DNA of 18,076 nt from an uncultured Clostridia bacterium (GCA_947165805.1 CAMVBT010000012.1:1-18076), one strand, 5' to 3'. Shown: positions 1-8,253, counted from the first letter of the stretch. The notes: a model not told the origin generated them from the sequence alone. Translations and numbers: made by a program.

Positions 1-65
1 ACTATTAGCAGACCGCACACCAGCGTTACCGCGTGGTTTTTCAGCCATTTCACAAAACCGTTCAT
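1..65 (-). CDS. Start of a putative membrane protein gene, cut by the window edge
   Basis: Only the first 21 complete codons are visible, reading MNGFVKWLKNHAVTLVCGLLI. The basic start (K6, K9) followed by a hydrophobic run suggests a signal anchor or first membrane helix. The ATG (65-63 on the minus strand) lies two bases after the stop of the upstream minus-strand gene, and a GGAG about 10 bases upstream, inside that gene's last codons, can serve as ribosome binding site. The tight spacing implies co-transcription with the upstream membrane-protein gene. No family can be assigned from so little sequence. Confidence 0.5.
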   Translation of the reverse strand, partial: MNGFVKWLKNHAVTLVCGLLI

Positions 66-67
66 TT

Positions 68-532
68 TCAGTCATCTCCGAGTATCGAGGGCGCTTTTTC
101 GTCCTCTTTTTTCTTTTTCGCCTCGAAGAGCTTCGCGAAATTGGCGCGCTCCTCGATGACCAGAATGAATATGTCCAGCAGAGCCGCGAATATCAGCGGC
201 AGATAGAGGTCGTCGGGGCCCGTGCTCTCCGCGGTGTATTGATACAGCTCCGCAAACATCGCGTCAACGACAAGCACTCCCACAAGTCCGGCGACTCCCA
301 GCCCCGCCGCGACGCGGTAGTGCTTCATGAAGATAAGGGCTGCAGCGAGTATGAATATTACAGCGGTGACAAGCCATATCACCATGATGTCCGTTCTGGC
401 GGCTACGTCCTCGGGGACTATCTCCGCTCCCGATGCCATGATGCACACCGGGAAGAATATTCCCACCGCTGCGCCCCAGACGCAGACGATGAGCGTTTCC
501 GCGATCTTCAGTATAAGTGATAAAATTTTCAT
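68..532 (-). CDS. Hypothetical four-helix membrane protein
   Basis: Encodes a 154-residue protein that I do not recognise. It has four hydrophobic segments at about residues 4-28, 47-67, 73-93 and 109-126, then a charged cytoplasmic-looking tail rich in Lys, Glu and Asp (EAKKKKEDEK near residues 137-146). Loops are short, and no catalytic motif is visible. The start ATG is followed at once by the first helix. The ribosome binding site upstream is poor (GGAACGGACG), and a TATAAT-like -10 box lies at about 572-577 on the minus strand without a convincing -35. The next minus-strand gene begins two bases after its stop, so the two probably form an operon that is divergent from spoIVB. Confidence 0.7.
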   Translation of the reverse strand: MKILSLILKIAETLIVCVWGAAVGIFFPVCIMASGAEIVPEDVAARTDIMVIWLVTAVIFILAAALIFMKHYRVAAGLGVAGLVGVLVVDAMFAELYQYTAESTGPDDLYLPLIFAALLDIFILVIEERANFAKLFEAKKKKEDEKAPSILGDD

Positions 533-678
533 AAAAAACGTCCGTTCCGAATATAGATAATATGTGACTCTATTATAATATCACGATTTCCGGAAAAAAT
601 CAATATCTTTCCTATGATATATCGGACGTGCCTGCAAATAATAATATCTGTCAAAACGCGAAAAGAAGGTAAAAGCCA

Positions 679-1740
679 ATGAAGAAGCTATCGTGTATAC
701 TGAATATCGCCGCGGCGCTGCCCGCGGTATTGTTTCTGGCGGGAACGGCGGTAAGCTGGAGATCATGCGACGCCGTTCCCGCGGTGAATATGACGGAATA
801 CGAGGAGCGGCGTACCGTGATACCGTGCGGTACGCCCTTCGGCATAAAGATGCTGACAGACGGAGTTGTCGTCACCGATTTCGGCACCGTGAACGGCCGC
901 CTCAGCCAGCAGTCACCTGCCGAGGCCGCCGGCATACGCAAGGGCGACATAATCACGTCGGTGAACGGCATAGCTGTCACTGACAGTATAAGGCTCTGCG
1001 AAGCCGTGCAGGAAAACCCCGCCTGCACCATCAAGGTACTGCGGGAGGGCGAGGAGCTGACATTTACCGCCAAAGCCCTCGAGTCGGACAGGGACGGCGA
1101 GTACAGGCTCGGCATGTGGACAAAGGATAGCGTGGCGGGCATAGGGACGATGACCTACTACGACCCGGATACCTGCGTGTTCGCGGGGCTCGGGCACGGG
1201 ATAAGCGACACGTCGTCGGGAGTGCGTATGCCGCTGCTCAGCGGCGAGATCACGGCGGTCACCATAACCGACGTGATACGCGGAGCCGACGGTATGCCCG
1301 GCGAGCTGTGCGGGGCGTTCATCTCCAGCGTGGAGATAGGGAAGCTCACGCTGAACAGCGACTTCGGGGTGTTCGGCGAGTGCGCGGCTGCGCCTCTGCT
1401 CGGCGAGCCCGTCCCGGTAGCGCGGCGCGACGAGGTGAAGCCCGGAGCCGCGATCATATACACCACCACCGGCGGCATGATGCCCGAGGAATATGACATC
1501 GAGATCGTCAGCGTGGACCGTTACAGCACCTCTCCGGTGCGCAACATGACCATACGCATAACCGACCCCGACCTGCTCGCGCGCACGGGCGGCATAGTGC
1601 AGGGCATGAGCGGCAGCCCCATAATACAGGACGGGCGGCTCGTCGGCGCGGTGACACACGTCCTTGTCAACGAAGCGGACATGGGATACGCCGTATTCGC
1701 CGAAAACATGATTAATGCGGAAAAAGCCGGAAACCGATAA
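679..1740 (+). CDS. spoIVB: SpoIVB-type intramembrane-signalling serine peptidase (S55)
   Basis: SpoIVB is the forespore-secreted peptidase that cuts SpoIVFA in the intermembrane space and so triggers SpoIVFB processing of pro-sigma-K. This 353-residue protein has an N-terminal signal anchor (about 6-26), a PDZ domain (about 55-135, with AAGIRKGDIITSVNG) and the S55 peptidase domain. Family landmarks are GIGTMTYYDP (154-163), the His in GLGHGIS (H173), the TDPD stretch (Asp 296/298) and the catalytic Ser in GMSGSP (S311). It is shorter than the Bacillus protein (about 425 residues), mostly in the N-terminal region. AGAAGG nine bases upstream of ATG 679 supports the start. The gene is monocistronic, with a hairpin terminator right after the stop. 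In Bacillus and Clostridium spo0A usually follows directly; here it does not. Confidence 0.93.
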   Translation: MKKLSCILNIAAALPAVLFLAGTAVSWRSCDAVPAVNMTEYEERRTVIPCGTPFGIKMLTDGVVVTDFGTVNGRLSQQSPAEAAGIRKGDIITSVNGIAVTDSIRLCEAVQENPACTIKVLREGEELTFTAKALESDRDGEYRLGMWTKDSVAGIGTMTYYDPDTCVFAGLGHGISDTSSGVRMPLLSGEITAVTITDVIRGADGMPGELCGAFISSVEIGKLTLNSDFGVFGECAAAPLLGEPVPVARRDEVKPGAAIIYTTTGGMMPEEYDIEIVSVDRYSTSPVRNMTIRITDPDLLARTGGIVQGMSGSPIIQDGRLVGAVTHVLVNEADMGYAVFAENMINAEKAGNR

Positions 1741-1747
1741 AAAACAG

Positions 1748-1784
1748 CTGCTCCTTTTCACCCGTAAAAGGAGCAGTTTTCTTT
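1748..1784 (+). terminator. Rho-independent terminator of spoIVB
   Basis: An 11-bp perfect inverted repeat (CTGCTCCTTTT at 1748-1758, AAAAGGAGCAG at 1766-1776) with a 7-base loop is followed by TTTTCTTT. It lies seven bases after the spoIVB stop and separates it from the Pse operon. Confidence 0.9.
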
Positions 1785-1862
1785 GAGCCGGAAGCGCGGA
1801 GGCTGCCTTATCACGCTCCGGAGCATATCGCGGAGCCCGCCGGACGTTATTTGCGGCACCCC

Positions 1863-1891
1863 TTGACAGATGAACGGTTAAATGCTACAAT
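1863..1891 (+). promoter_or_regulatory. Sigma-A promoter of the Pse operon (extended -10)
   Basis: Consensus TTGACA (1863-1868), a 17-base spacer and TACAAT (1886-1891), with TGC directly upstream of the -10 (1883-1885) acting as an extended -10 element. The predicted transcript start is near 1898, about 220 bases upstream of pseB. This is the strongest-looking promoter in the first 10 kb and the only good one found upstream of the seven-gene operon. Confidence 0.85.
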
Positions 1892-1894
1892 ACA

Positions 1895-1920
1895 GATATG
1901 ACCGGAAAACCGGTCATGTC
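1895..1920 (+). promoter_or_regulatory. Hairpin/palindrome at the predicted transcript start
   Basis: ATGACCGG (1898-1905), loop AAAA and CCGGTCAT (1910-1917) form an 8-bp perfect inverted repeat, extendable to 11 bp (1895-1905 with 1910-1920) with one T-G pair. It starts at about +1 of the promoter at 1863-1891. It could be a repressor operator or a 5' mRNA stem that protects the transcript; the sequence alone cannot decide. Confidence 0.6.
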
Positions 1921-2119
1921 AGAGAAAAATTATCCGCCGGCCCCTGCTGCTCCAATGCCGCGAAGGGCTCCGCCCCCTGCGCGGACCCTGTGCGAGGCGG
2001 AGAAGGAACGCCCTGCGGCGGCAGCCGATATCCAGGCTATGCAAAAAGAACGAATCACAGACCTTGACGCGTTTGTGTCACGATAATAAAAACAACAGAT
2101 CCACAGGGAGGATATGGAA
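1898..2119 (+). other. Pse-operon 5' leader with a possible short leader ORF (1898 or 1916 to 2086)
   Basis: This 222-base stretch between promoter and pseB start is GC-rich and folds locally, for example CTCCGCC near 1968 against GGCGGAG near 1995. It holds one open frame of 62 codons from ATG 1898, or 56 from ATG 1916. The product is Pro/Ala-rich at the front and more acidic and helical towards the end (ITDLDAFVSR). ATG 1898 coincides with the predicted transcript start, so it would be leaderless; ATG 1916 has no ribosome binding site outside the hairpin. I see no known riboswitch and no terminator with a U-tract. It may be a leader peptide, an untranslated structured leader or a meaningless ORF. 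Confidence 0.35.
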
Positions 2120-3115
2120 ATGCTCAAAAACTCAACGATCCTGATAACAGGCGGCACCGGCTCCTTCGGCAACACCTTCGTCCCGATGACACTGGCGAAG
2201 TACGACCCCAAAAAGATCATCATATACAGCCGCGACGAGATGAAACAGTGGAACATGGCGAAAAAGTTCCCGAACGATCCCCGGGTGCGCTTCTTCATCG
2301 GCGATGTCAGGGATAAGGAACGGCTCTACCGCGCCCTGAACGGAGTCGATTATGTTGTCCACGCGGCAGCGACAAAGATCGTACCGACGGCGGAGTATAA
2401 TCCCTTCGAGTGCATCAAAACAAATGTAAACGGTGCGATGAATCTTATAGACGCCTGCATAGACAGCGGCGTCAAAAGGCTTGTGGCGCTCTCCACAGAT
2501 AAAGCGTCCCAGCCCGTCAACCTTTACGGCGCGACGAAGCTGTGTTCCGACAAGGTCTTCATTGCGGGCAACGCCTATACCGGCGGGAAAACCAGATTCG
2601 CCGTCGTTCGTTACGGCAATGTCATGGGCTCCCGCGGATCGGTCATCCCGTTCTTTATGGAGACAGCACGTTCGGGCAGGCTGACGATCACCGACAAGCG
2701 CATGACGCGCTTCATGATAACACTGGAGCAAGGTGTCGAATTGGTCTGGCACGCGTTCGACGACATGGAGGGCGGCGAGATCTATGTAAAGAAGATCCCG
2801 TCAATGAATATCTGCGATATCGCGACCGCGGTGGACGCAAACGCCGAGCAGGTCGAGATCGGGATACGCCCGGGCGAGAAACTTCATGAGCAGATGATCG
2901 GTGTCGAGGACGCGCCATTTACTTACGAATACACGGATCACTTCAAGATACTCCCGCAGATATGCAGCTGGGGGCCTTTCGATGCCATGATCAAGGAAGG
3001 CAGGCCTGTCCCGGAAGGCTTCAGCTATACATCCGACAAAAACAAAGAGTGGATGACGATCCCGCAGCTTCAGGAATGGATAGAGAAGAATAAGGCTAAG
3101 ATCGGAAGCATCTGA
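2120..3115 (+). CDS. pseB: PseB, UDP-GlcNAc 4,6-dehydratase (C5-inverting)
   Basis: First enzyme of pseudaminic acid synthesis: it converts UDP-GlcNAc to the UDP-4-keto-6-deoxy-L-arabino-hexos sugar using bound NADP. The 331-residue product is an extended SDR protein with the nucleotide loop GGTGSFG (11-17), the family signature YSRDEMKQW (36-44) and the active-site set STDKA (D127, K128) and YGATK (Y136, K140), matching the D/K/Y arrangement known from FlaA1. I chose ATG 2120 over ATG 2114 because GGAGG (2107-2111) is 8 bases from the former but only 2 from the latter, and family members usually start close to the ILITGGTG strand. It leads the operon, and pseC starts 18 bases after its stop. 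Confidence 0.93.
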   Translation: MLKNSTILITGGTGSFGNTFVPMTLAKYDPKKIIIYSRDEMKQWNMAKKFPNDPRVRFFIGDVRDKERLYRALNGVDYVVHAAATKIVPTAEYNPFECIKTNVNGAMNLIDACIDSGVKRLVALSTDKASQPVNLYGATKLCSDKVFIAGNAYTGGKTRFAVVRYGNVMGSRGSVIPFFMETARSGRLTITDKRMTRFMITLEQGVELVWHAFDDMEGGEIYVKKIPSMNICDIATAVDANAEQVEIGIRPGEKLHEQMIGVEDAPFTYEYTDHFKILPQICSWGPFDAMIKEGRPVPEGFSYTSDKNKEWMTIPQLQEWIEKNKAKIGSI

Positions 3116-3133
3116 AAAAGAAGAGGTTTTGAT

Positions 3134-4333
3134 ATGGAAAAGCTGGCGATCAAGGGCGGTGATCCTGTCCGCAGCACGAAGATCTTCTACGGGCGGCAAT
3201 GGATAGATGAGGACGATATAAAGGCTGTGTCGGATACACTGCGGTCCGACTACATTACCTGCGGCCCGAAGGTCGAAGAACTTGAAAAGGAGCTTGCCCG
3301 CCACACGGGAGCAAAGTATGCCATAGCCGTAAGCAGCGGAACAGCGGCTCTTCATTGCGCCTGTATCGCGGCAGGCATCGGTCCCGGCGATGAAGTCATC
3401 ACGACGCCGCTCACTTTCGCGGCATCAGCGAACTGCGCTCTCTATGTCGGTGCGCGCCCGGTTTTCGCCGATATCGATACCGGGACCTACAACATCGACC
3501 CGGCAAGTATTCGCGAGAGGATCACAGACAGGACAAAGGCTGTTGTGGCCGTTGACTTCACGGGTCAGGCCGTGCGGCATGATGAGATCAGGAAGATCTG
3601 CGACGAGTACGGTCTGGTCTTCATCGAGGACGCGGCTCATTCGCTCGCGACAAAGTATAACGGGAAACAGGTCGGCTCCTTAGCCGATATGACTACATTC
3701 TCCTTCCACCCCGTAAAAACGATAACCGGCGGCGAGGGCGGAGCCATCACGACGAATAACGAAGATTCATATAAAAAGCTTGTTCTCGCTCATACCCACG
3801 GCATCACACATGACGAGAGCCTTATGGAAGATGCTCCGCACGAAGGACCCTGGTATTACGAACAGATCGCTTTGGGCTACAACTATCGCATCACAGATAT
3901 CCAGGCGGCTCTGATCGTCAGTCAGATGAAAAAACTTGACAGGTTCGCCGCGAGGAGAAAGGAGATCGTAAAGCGATATGACGAAGCATTCGGCACGATC
4001 CCCGGGATCATTGTACAGAAAGAGATACCGCAGTCCGATACCTGCCGGCATCTGTACATCATACGTCTGGATCCCGGCAAGCTGACGTGCACGCGCCGCG
4101 AATTCTTTGACGCTATGTCCGCCGAAAATGTCCGGTGCCAGATACACTACGTTCCCGTATATTGGTTCCCGTATTACAGGCATCTCGGATACGAAAAAGG
4201 TCTTTGCCCGAATGCGGAGGAGGTTTACAAAGGGATAATGAGTATCCCGCTCTATCCGAAGATGACCGATCGGGACGTGGATGATGTCATCCACGCGGTG
4301 AAGAAGGTCGCGGGATATTACAGAAAAACGTAA
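3134..4333 (+). CDS. pseC: PseC, UDP-4-amino-4,6-dideoxy-N-acetyl-altrosamine transaminase
   Basis: PLP enzyme of the DegT/DnrJ/EryC1 family that aminates C4 of the PseB product. The 399-residue protein has YGRQWIDEDD (19-28), AVSSGTAALH (65-74) for phosphate binding of PLP, the acidic EDAAHS (165-170) that contacts the pyridine nitrogen, and the Schiff-base lysine K195 in FHPVKTITGGEGG. Length and motif order are typical. AAGAGG lies upstream of ATG 3134. It is followed by a 70-base gap holding a GC-rich hairpin, the largest gap within the core five genes. The family also contains other sugar aminotransferases; the neighbours pseB, pseG and pseI make PseC the specific call. Confidence 0.93.
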   Translation: MEKLAIKGGDPVRSTKIFYGRQWIDEDDIKAVSDTLRSDYITCGPKVEELEKELARHTGAKYAIAVSSGTAALHCACIAAGIGPGDEVITTPLTFAASANCALYVGARPVFADIDTGTYNIDPASIRERITDRTKAVVAVDFTGQAVRHDEIRKICDEYGLVFIEDAAHSLATKYNGKQVGSLADMTTFSFHPVKTITGGEGGAITTNNEDSYKKLVLAHTHGITHDESLMEDAPHEGPWYYEQIALGYNYRITDIQAALIVSQMKKLDRFAARRKEIVKRYDEAFGTIPGIIVQKEIPQSDTCRHLYIIRLDPGKLTCTRREFFDAMSAENVRCQIHYVPVYWFPYYRHLGYEKGLCPNAEEVYKGIMSIPLYPKMTDRDVDDVIHAVKKVAGYYRKT

Positions 4334-4355
4334 CGCTGAGGAAGCGCGGAAGACT

Positions 4356-4379
4356 CCCCGCCCGGGTCCGGCGGCGGGG
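4356..4379 (+). promoter_or_regulatory. GC-rich intercistronic hairpin between pseC and pseF
   Basis: CCCCGCC (4356-4362) and GGCGGGG (4373-4379) form a 7-bp all-GC stem with a 10-base loop in the 70-base pseC-pseF gap. No T-run follows, so it is not a standard terminator. It could stabilise an upstream mRNA segment or modulate pseF expression. Confidence 0.5.
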
Positions 4380-4403
4380 ACGATCGACAGGAGACATTCT
4401 ATT

Positions 4404-5105
4404 ATGAGCAGTATCGCTATCATCACGGCCCGCGGAGGGTCAAAGAGGATACCCGGCAAAAACATAAGATCATTCTGCGGAAGACCGATCATCGCTTACA
4501 GTATCGAAGCGGCATCGGGAGCCGAGATATATTCCGAAGTCATGGTCTCCACAGACAGCGAAGAGATCGCGGAGACCGCCGTGAAATACGGGGCAAGCGT
4601 CCCCTTTATGCGCAGCGCGGAAACGTCCGGCGACCATGCGACCACCCGCGATGTGCTGATGGAAGTGCTGTCGGAATATAAAAAACGCGGCAGGTCTTTT
4701 GATGATATGACCTGTATCTACCCGACAGCCCCATTTGTCACGGCGGAGAAGCTGAGAGCGGCAATGAAGCTTTTCCGGGAGTCGCGCAGCTCCCTGCTGA
4801 TCCCTGTCGTGCAGTTCTCATATCCTCCGCAGAGGGCTTATATCATAGAGGACGGAAAGCTCCGGTTCAAATGGGAGGAGTACAGATATGCCAGGTCGCA
4901 GGATACAGAGCCTTTCTATCATGAAGCCGGACAGTTCTACTGTTACAACATCTCGGACTACCTTGCGGCGGACGGAACGATCAGAGAGAACATCGTTCCG
5001 TTTATTCTTCCGGAGTCGGAAGTCCAGGATATCGACACCGAGGAAGATTGGAAGCTGGCAGAGCTGAAGTTCGAGCTGATGAGGAGGAAAAACGCCGATG
5101 AATAA
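4404..5105 (+). CDS. pseF: PseF, CMP-pseudaminic acid cytidylyltransferase
   Basis: Last step of the pathway: CTP plus pseudaminic acid gives CMP-Pse, the donor used by glycosyltransferases. The 233-residue product begins with the CMP-sialic-acid-synthetase signature ARGGSKRIPGKN (9-20), the CTP-binding loop, followed by GRPIIAYSIEAA. The mid-protein stretch CIYPTAPF (about residue 109) and the C-terminal DIDTEEDW, which provides the metal-binding aspartates, are also typical. Size fits PseF rather than the two-domain animal-type enzyme. AGGAGA sits about 10 bases before ATG 4404. The stop overlaps the start of pseI by 8 bases, suggesting translational coupling. Confidence 0.92.
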   Translation: MSSIAIITARGGSKRIPGKNIRSFCGRPIIAYSIEAASGAEIYSEVMVSTDSEEIAETAVKYGASVPFMRSAETSGDHATTRDVLMEVLSEYKKRGRSFDDMTCIYPTAPFVTAEKLRAAMKLFRESRSSLLIPVVQFSYPPQRAYIIEDGKLRFKWEEYRYARSQDTEPFYHEAGQFYCYNISDYLAADGTIRENIVPFILPESEVQDIDTEEDWKLAELKFELMRRKNADE

Positions 5106-6153
5106 GACAATAAAGATAGGCAGCAGGATAATAGGCGAAGGTCAGCCTGTCTATATTATTGCCGAGATGTCCGCAAATCACCTGCAGGACTATGAAAGAG
5201 CGAAGAAAATAATACTGGCGGCGAAGGAGGCCGGCGCAGATGCCGTCAAGCTCCAGACATACCGCCCCGATACGATCACGATAGATTGCCGCGGCGACGA
5301 GTTCATGGCGACGAAGGGCAGCCTTTGGGAAGGGCAGAACCTTTATCAGCTCTATGAGTCGGCATATATGCCGTGGGAATGGCATGAAGGGCTGTTTGAA
5401 TACGCGAGGGAGACAGGCATCGAGATATTTTCTTCTCCGTTCGACTTTACGGCGGTCGATCTGTTGGAGGGGCTGAACGCTCCCGCGTATAAGATCGCCT
5501 CTTATGAAATAATGGATATCCCGCTGATAAAGCGCTGTGCCGCGACCGGAAAGCCCGTTATCCTTTCTACGGGCATAGCCGCGCTTGCCGACACCGAAAG
5601 AGCGGTGAACGCCTGTAAAGCCGAGGGGAACGAGGATATAGCCATTCTGAAATGTGTATCTCAGTATCCCACTCCTTATCCGGATCTGAATTTAAGGACG
5701 ATCCCGCATATGGCGGAGATGTTTGACTGCGTCACGGGACTTTCGGATCACTCGATGGGGCACGCGGCAGATGTGGCGGCAGTGGCGCTTGGCGCACATA
5801 TCATCGAGAAGCACATGACGCTCCGCCGCTCGGACGGAGGCGCAGACGCGGCGTTCTCTATGGAGCCGGAGGAGTTCGCTCAGATGGTGACCGATGTCCG
5901 CAACATCGAAAAAGCTTTAGGAAAAGTTGCATATGAACTGACGGAGGCTCAGGAACGCGGCAGAAAAAACGCGCGTTCCTTGTATGCCGTTGAGGACATC
6001 AAGGCAGGAGAAGTATTCACCGGTCAGAACATCAGGTCTGTCAGACCCGGAAGAGGACTGCACACATGGCATTATGAAGAGATACTCGGCAGGAAGGCAG
6101 CCGCCGATATCAAGCGCGGGACAGCGCTGAAATGGGAATATATCGGGGATTAA
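5098..6153 (+). CDS. pseI: PseI, pseudaminic acid synthase (NeuB family)
   Basis: Condenses the free 2,4-diacylamino-trideoxy-altrose with phosphoenolpyruvate to give the nine-carbon acid. The 351-residue protein has the NeuB TIM-barrel (about 10-270) with IAEMSANH (21-28), KLQTY (51-55), SSPFD (112-116) and two likely metal-binding histidines, H218 in SDHS and H239 in EKHMTL. A C-terminal SAF antifreeze-like domain (about 285-345) follows, as in all NeuB-type synthases. AGGAGG lies inside the 3' end of pseF upstream of ATG 5098, and the two genes overlap by 8 bases. The opening sequence is of the PseI rather than the NeuB or LegI type, as judged by memory of family members. Confidence 0.94.
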   Translation: MNKTIKIGSRIIGEGQPVYIIAEMSANHLQDYERAKKIILAAKEAGADAVKLQTYRPDTITIDCRGDEFMATKGSLWEGQNLYQLYESAYMPWEWHEGLFEYARETGIEIFSSPFDFTAVDLLEGLNAPAYKIASYEIMDIPLIKRCAATGKPVILSTGIAALADTERAVNACKAEGNEDIAILKCVSQYPTPYPDLNLRTIPHMAEMFDCVTGLSDHSMGHAADVAAVALGAHIIEKHMTLRRSDGGADAAFSMEPEEFAQMVTDVRNIEKALGKVAYELTEAQERGRKNARSLYAVEDIKAGEVFTGQNIRSVRPGRGLHTWHYEEILGRKAAADIKRGTALKWEYIGD

Positions 6154-6163
6154 GGGGATAATT

Positions 6164-7186
6164 ATGTTATTTGTCAGAGCGGACAGCAATCCGACGATCT
6201 CGGGCGGACATATCATGCGCTGTCTGGCAATAGCGAACGAGCTCGCCGACCGGGGTGAGCAGGTGTGTTTCCTTGTTGCGGACGATGATCCCGTTCCCGT
6301 ACTGGAGGAAGCCGGGGTCCCTTACATCGTTCTTCGCTCCGACTGGCGCGATCCGATGACAGACGCGGAACAGGTGAAGGGCTTGCTGGAAAAAGACTCT
6401 CATCCTGTTCTGCTGATAGATACATATCAGGTAACAAGAGAATATGTCGAAAAGCTAAAGCCTTATTGCAGGATCGCTTACTTAGGGAGCAAAAAGGAGT
6501 ACCTCGGACAGCTTGATCTGCTCATAAACTACAGCATGGCTACTGATCACGAGTTCTACAGAAAAAACTATGATGAGCGGACCGTACTGCTTCTCGGACC
6601 TCGATACGCTCCCTTACGGAAAGAATTCCGGAACGCGGTCCGCGAATACCGGGATCGCGTCGAGCGAATACTCATTACCACGGGAAATACGGATCATGAT
6701 AATATGGTGTCCGCTGTTATCGAAGGGCTCAGGCCGATTGCCGCCGGAACGGGGATAAGGCTCGATGTTGTCGTCGGGCGGATGTTCGGGCATAAAAAAG
6801 AACTGCATGAGGCATACGATAATGAGCCTGATATAATCCTGCACGAGAATGTGAAGTCAATGTCGGCACTGATGAAAGACTGCGATATGGCCGTTTCCGC
6901 AAACGGCACGACAGTCTATGAGCTGTCCGCAATGGGGCTTCCGACGATATCGTTTGCTATGGCCGAGGAACAGACAAAGAGCGCGGAAGCCATGTCCGAA
7001 GCAGCGGCAGTGGACTACTGCGGACGATCGTTCGAGGATAAGGACAGATGCGTCGCCCGGATCGTGAGCAGGGTGTCTTATTATCTCGCGGATAACAACA
7101 GGCTGATAGAACTGGCAGAAAGAGCTCATGCTCTTATCGGCGGAAACGGCGTATTTCTCATCGCGAATGCGTTATGCTCATTATGA
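6164..7186 (+). CDS. pseG: PseG, UDP-2,4-diacetamido-2,4,6-trideoxy-altropyranose hydrolase
   Basis: Releases UDP from the nucleotide sugar, giving the free sugar for PseI. The 340-residue protein has the GT-B-like fold of the MurG/PseG group. It opens with RADSNPTISGGHIMRCLAIA, containing the glycine-rich loop and the catalytic-type histidine H16. It shows LLIDTY (about 84-89) and the C-terminal SANGTTVYELSAMGLPTI region that binds the uridine diphosphate. GGGGAT precedes ATG 6164, 10 bases after the pseI stop. Presence of PseG, rather than a NeuC/LegG-type hydrolysing epimerase, is what marks the cluster as pseudaminic and not legionaminic acid. No PseH domain is fused to it. Confidence 0.92.
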   Translation: MLFVRADSNPTISGGHIMRCLAIANELADRGEQVCFLVADDDPVPVLEEAGVPYIVLRSDWRDPMTDAEQVKGLLEKDSHPVLLIDTYQVTREYVEKLKPYCRIAYLGSKKEYLGQLDLLINYSMATDHEFYRKNYDERTVLLLGPRYAPLRKEFRNAVREYRDRVERILITTGNTDHDNMVSAVIEGLRPIAAGTGIRLDVVVGRMFGHKKELHEAYDNEPDIILHENVKSMSALMKDCDMAVSANGTTVYELSAMGLPTISFAMAEEQTKSAEAMSEAAAVDYCGRSFEDKDRCVARIVSRVSYYLADNNRLIELAERAHALIGGNGVFLIANALCSL

Positions 7187-7242
7187 ATGCTGACAGCGGG
7201 CAGACCGTACAAACGCTGAATATATAAAAGAGAGGCAAGACT

Positions 7243-8253
7243 ATGTTCGTTATAATCGGCGCGTCGAGCTTTATCGGGGTCTACACGGCCACCCATTTTA
7301 TAGAGAACGGAGAAAAAGTCGTTGTAACAGGACGGAACAACAAGTTCCGGGAGTATTATGATTCTGTCGGCGCCGACTATGTCGGCCTGGACCTGACACA
7401 TCCGGAAGATTTCGAGAAACTCCCGAAAGAAGGAGTCGAAGGCGTCATCCTCATTTCCGGTGCTCTTCCGGCAAGCGAGAATGCCGATCTTAAAGAGAAG
7501 GAAAACGCGGATCAATATATAAAGGTCAATACTCTCGGAACGTGCTATGCGCTGGAGTATTGCAGAAGAAACGGCATCGGGCGTCTTATAAACACGATCT
7601 CCTTCGGCGACGTCGCAGGCGCGTGGAGGACCGACCCTCCCGTTGATGAATCCGAACCGAGAGATTTCAGCTTCGCCGGCGACCATGCGGTGTACGTTAT
7701 TTCCAAGAACGCGGCGGCTGATATCATGATGTACTATAACCGGCAGCACGGAATGAAAAATGCCTGGTTCAGACTGCCTCCCGTGTACGGAGTCGGCCCC
7801 CACGGCCACCTGAAGGTCAACGGAAAGACCGTAAAGTCAGGTCTTCAGACCTTTATAGATAAGGCTAAGGCCGGAGAGACCATCGAAGTATACGGATATC
7901 TGGCGAGAGACACAGTCTATGTGAAGGACGTTGCCCAGGCTTATTACAAAGCGGCTAAGAGCGAGAACGCATACGGCCTCTACAATATTACATCCGGAAA
8001 AGCCACGACACTGCTCGAACAGGCAGAGGTCTGCGCCGACCTGTTCGCGGCTGACAGCGGACACAGATCGGAAGTCATATACCGGGACGATATGGTGAAC
8101 AGCGGCAGATCATACCTGTTCTCGATCGAAAAAGCAAGGCGTGATTTCGGATATGAGCCCGTGTTCTCCGACTTCCGGGAGCTGATGAAGGACTATATCA
8201 AGGAGACAGAACGCGGCGTATATCCGCGGCTTTTTGCCGACAGAGAAGTGTAA
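7243..8253 (+). CDS. SDR-family NAD(P)-dependent epimerase/dehydratase in the Pse operon
   Basis: A 336-residue extended SDR enzyme acting on a nucleotide sugar or sugar acid, substrate unknown. The Rossmann loop is unusually close to the start (GASSFIG, 6-12). The catalytic pair is Y151 and K155 in YVISK, with S120 in NTISFGD as the third residue. VYGVGP lies in the substrate-binding half, and FGYEP near residue 302 is the usual C-terminal mark. It differs clearly from pseB, so it is not a duplicate. AGAGAGG lies upstream of ATG 7243, 56 bases after pseG. Its position suggests a tailoring step (epimerisation or reduction) on a Pse derivative, but this is inference. Confidence 0.8.
   Translation: MFVIIGASSFIGVYTATHFIENGEKVVVTGRNNKFREYYDSVGADYVGLDLTHPEDFEKLPKEGVEGVILISGALPASENADLKEKENADQYIKVNTLGTCYALEYCRRNGIGRLINTISFGDVAGAWRTDPPVDESEPRDFSFAGDHAVYVISKNAAADIMMYYNRQHGMKNAWFRLPPVYGVGPHGHLKVNGKTVKSGLQTFIDKAKAGETIEVYGYLARDTVYVKDVAQAYYKAAKSENAYGLYNITSGKATTLLEQAEVCADLFAADSGHRSEVIYRDDMVNSGRSYLFSIEKARRDFGYEPVFSDFRELMKDYIKETERGVYPRLFADREV

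Noticed and set aside
610..678. Forespore (sigma-F/G) promoter for spoIVB
   Set aside because: TGATAT and CAAATAAT are only loosely similar to the consensus and the spacing is poor, so I did not list it as a feature.
913..1761. Long minus-strand frame opposite spoIVB
   Set aside because: Its composition (rich in His, Arg, Gly and Ala) is that of the complement of a GC-rich gene. It has no motif and covers a clearly recognised plus-strand gene.
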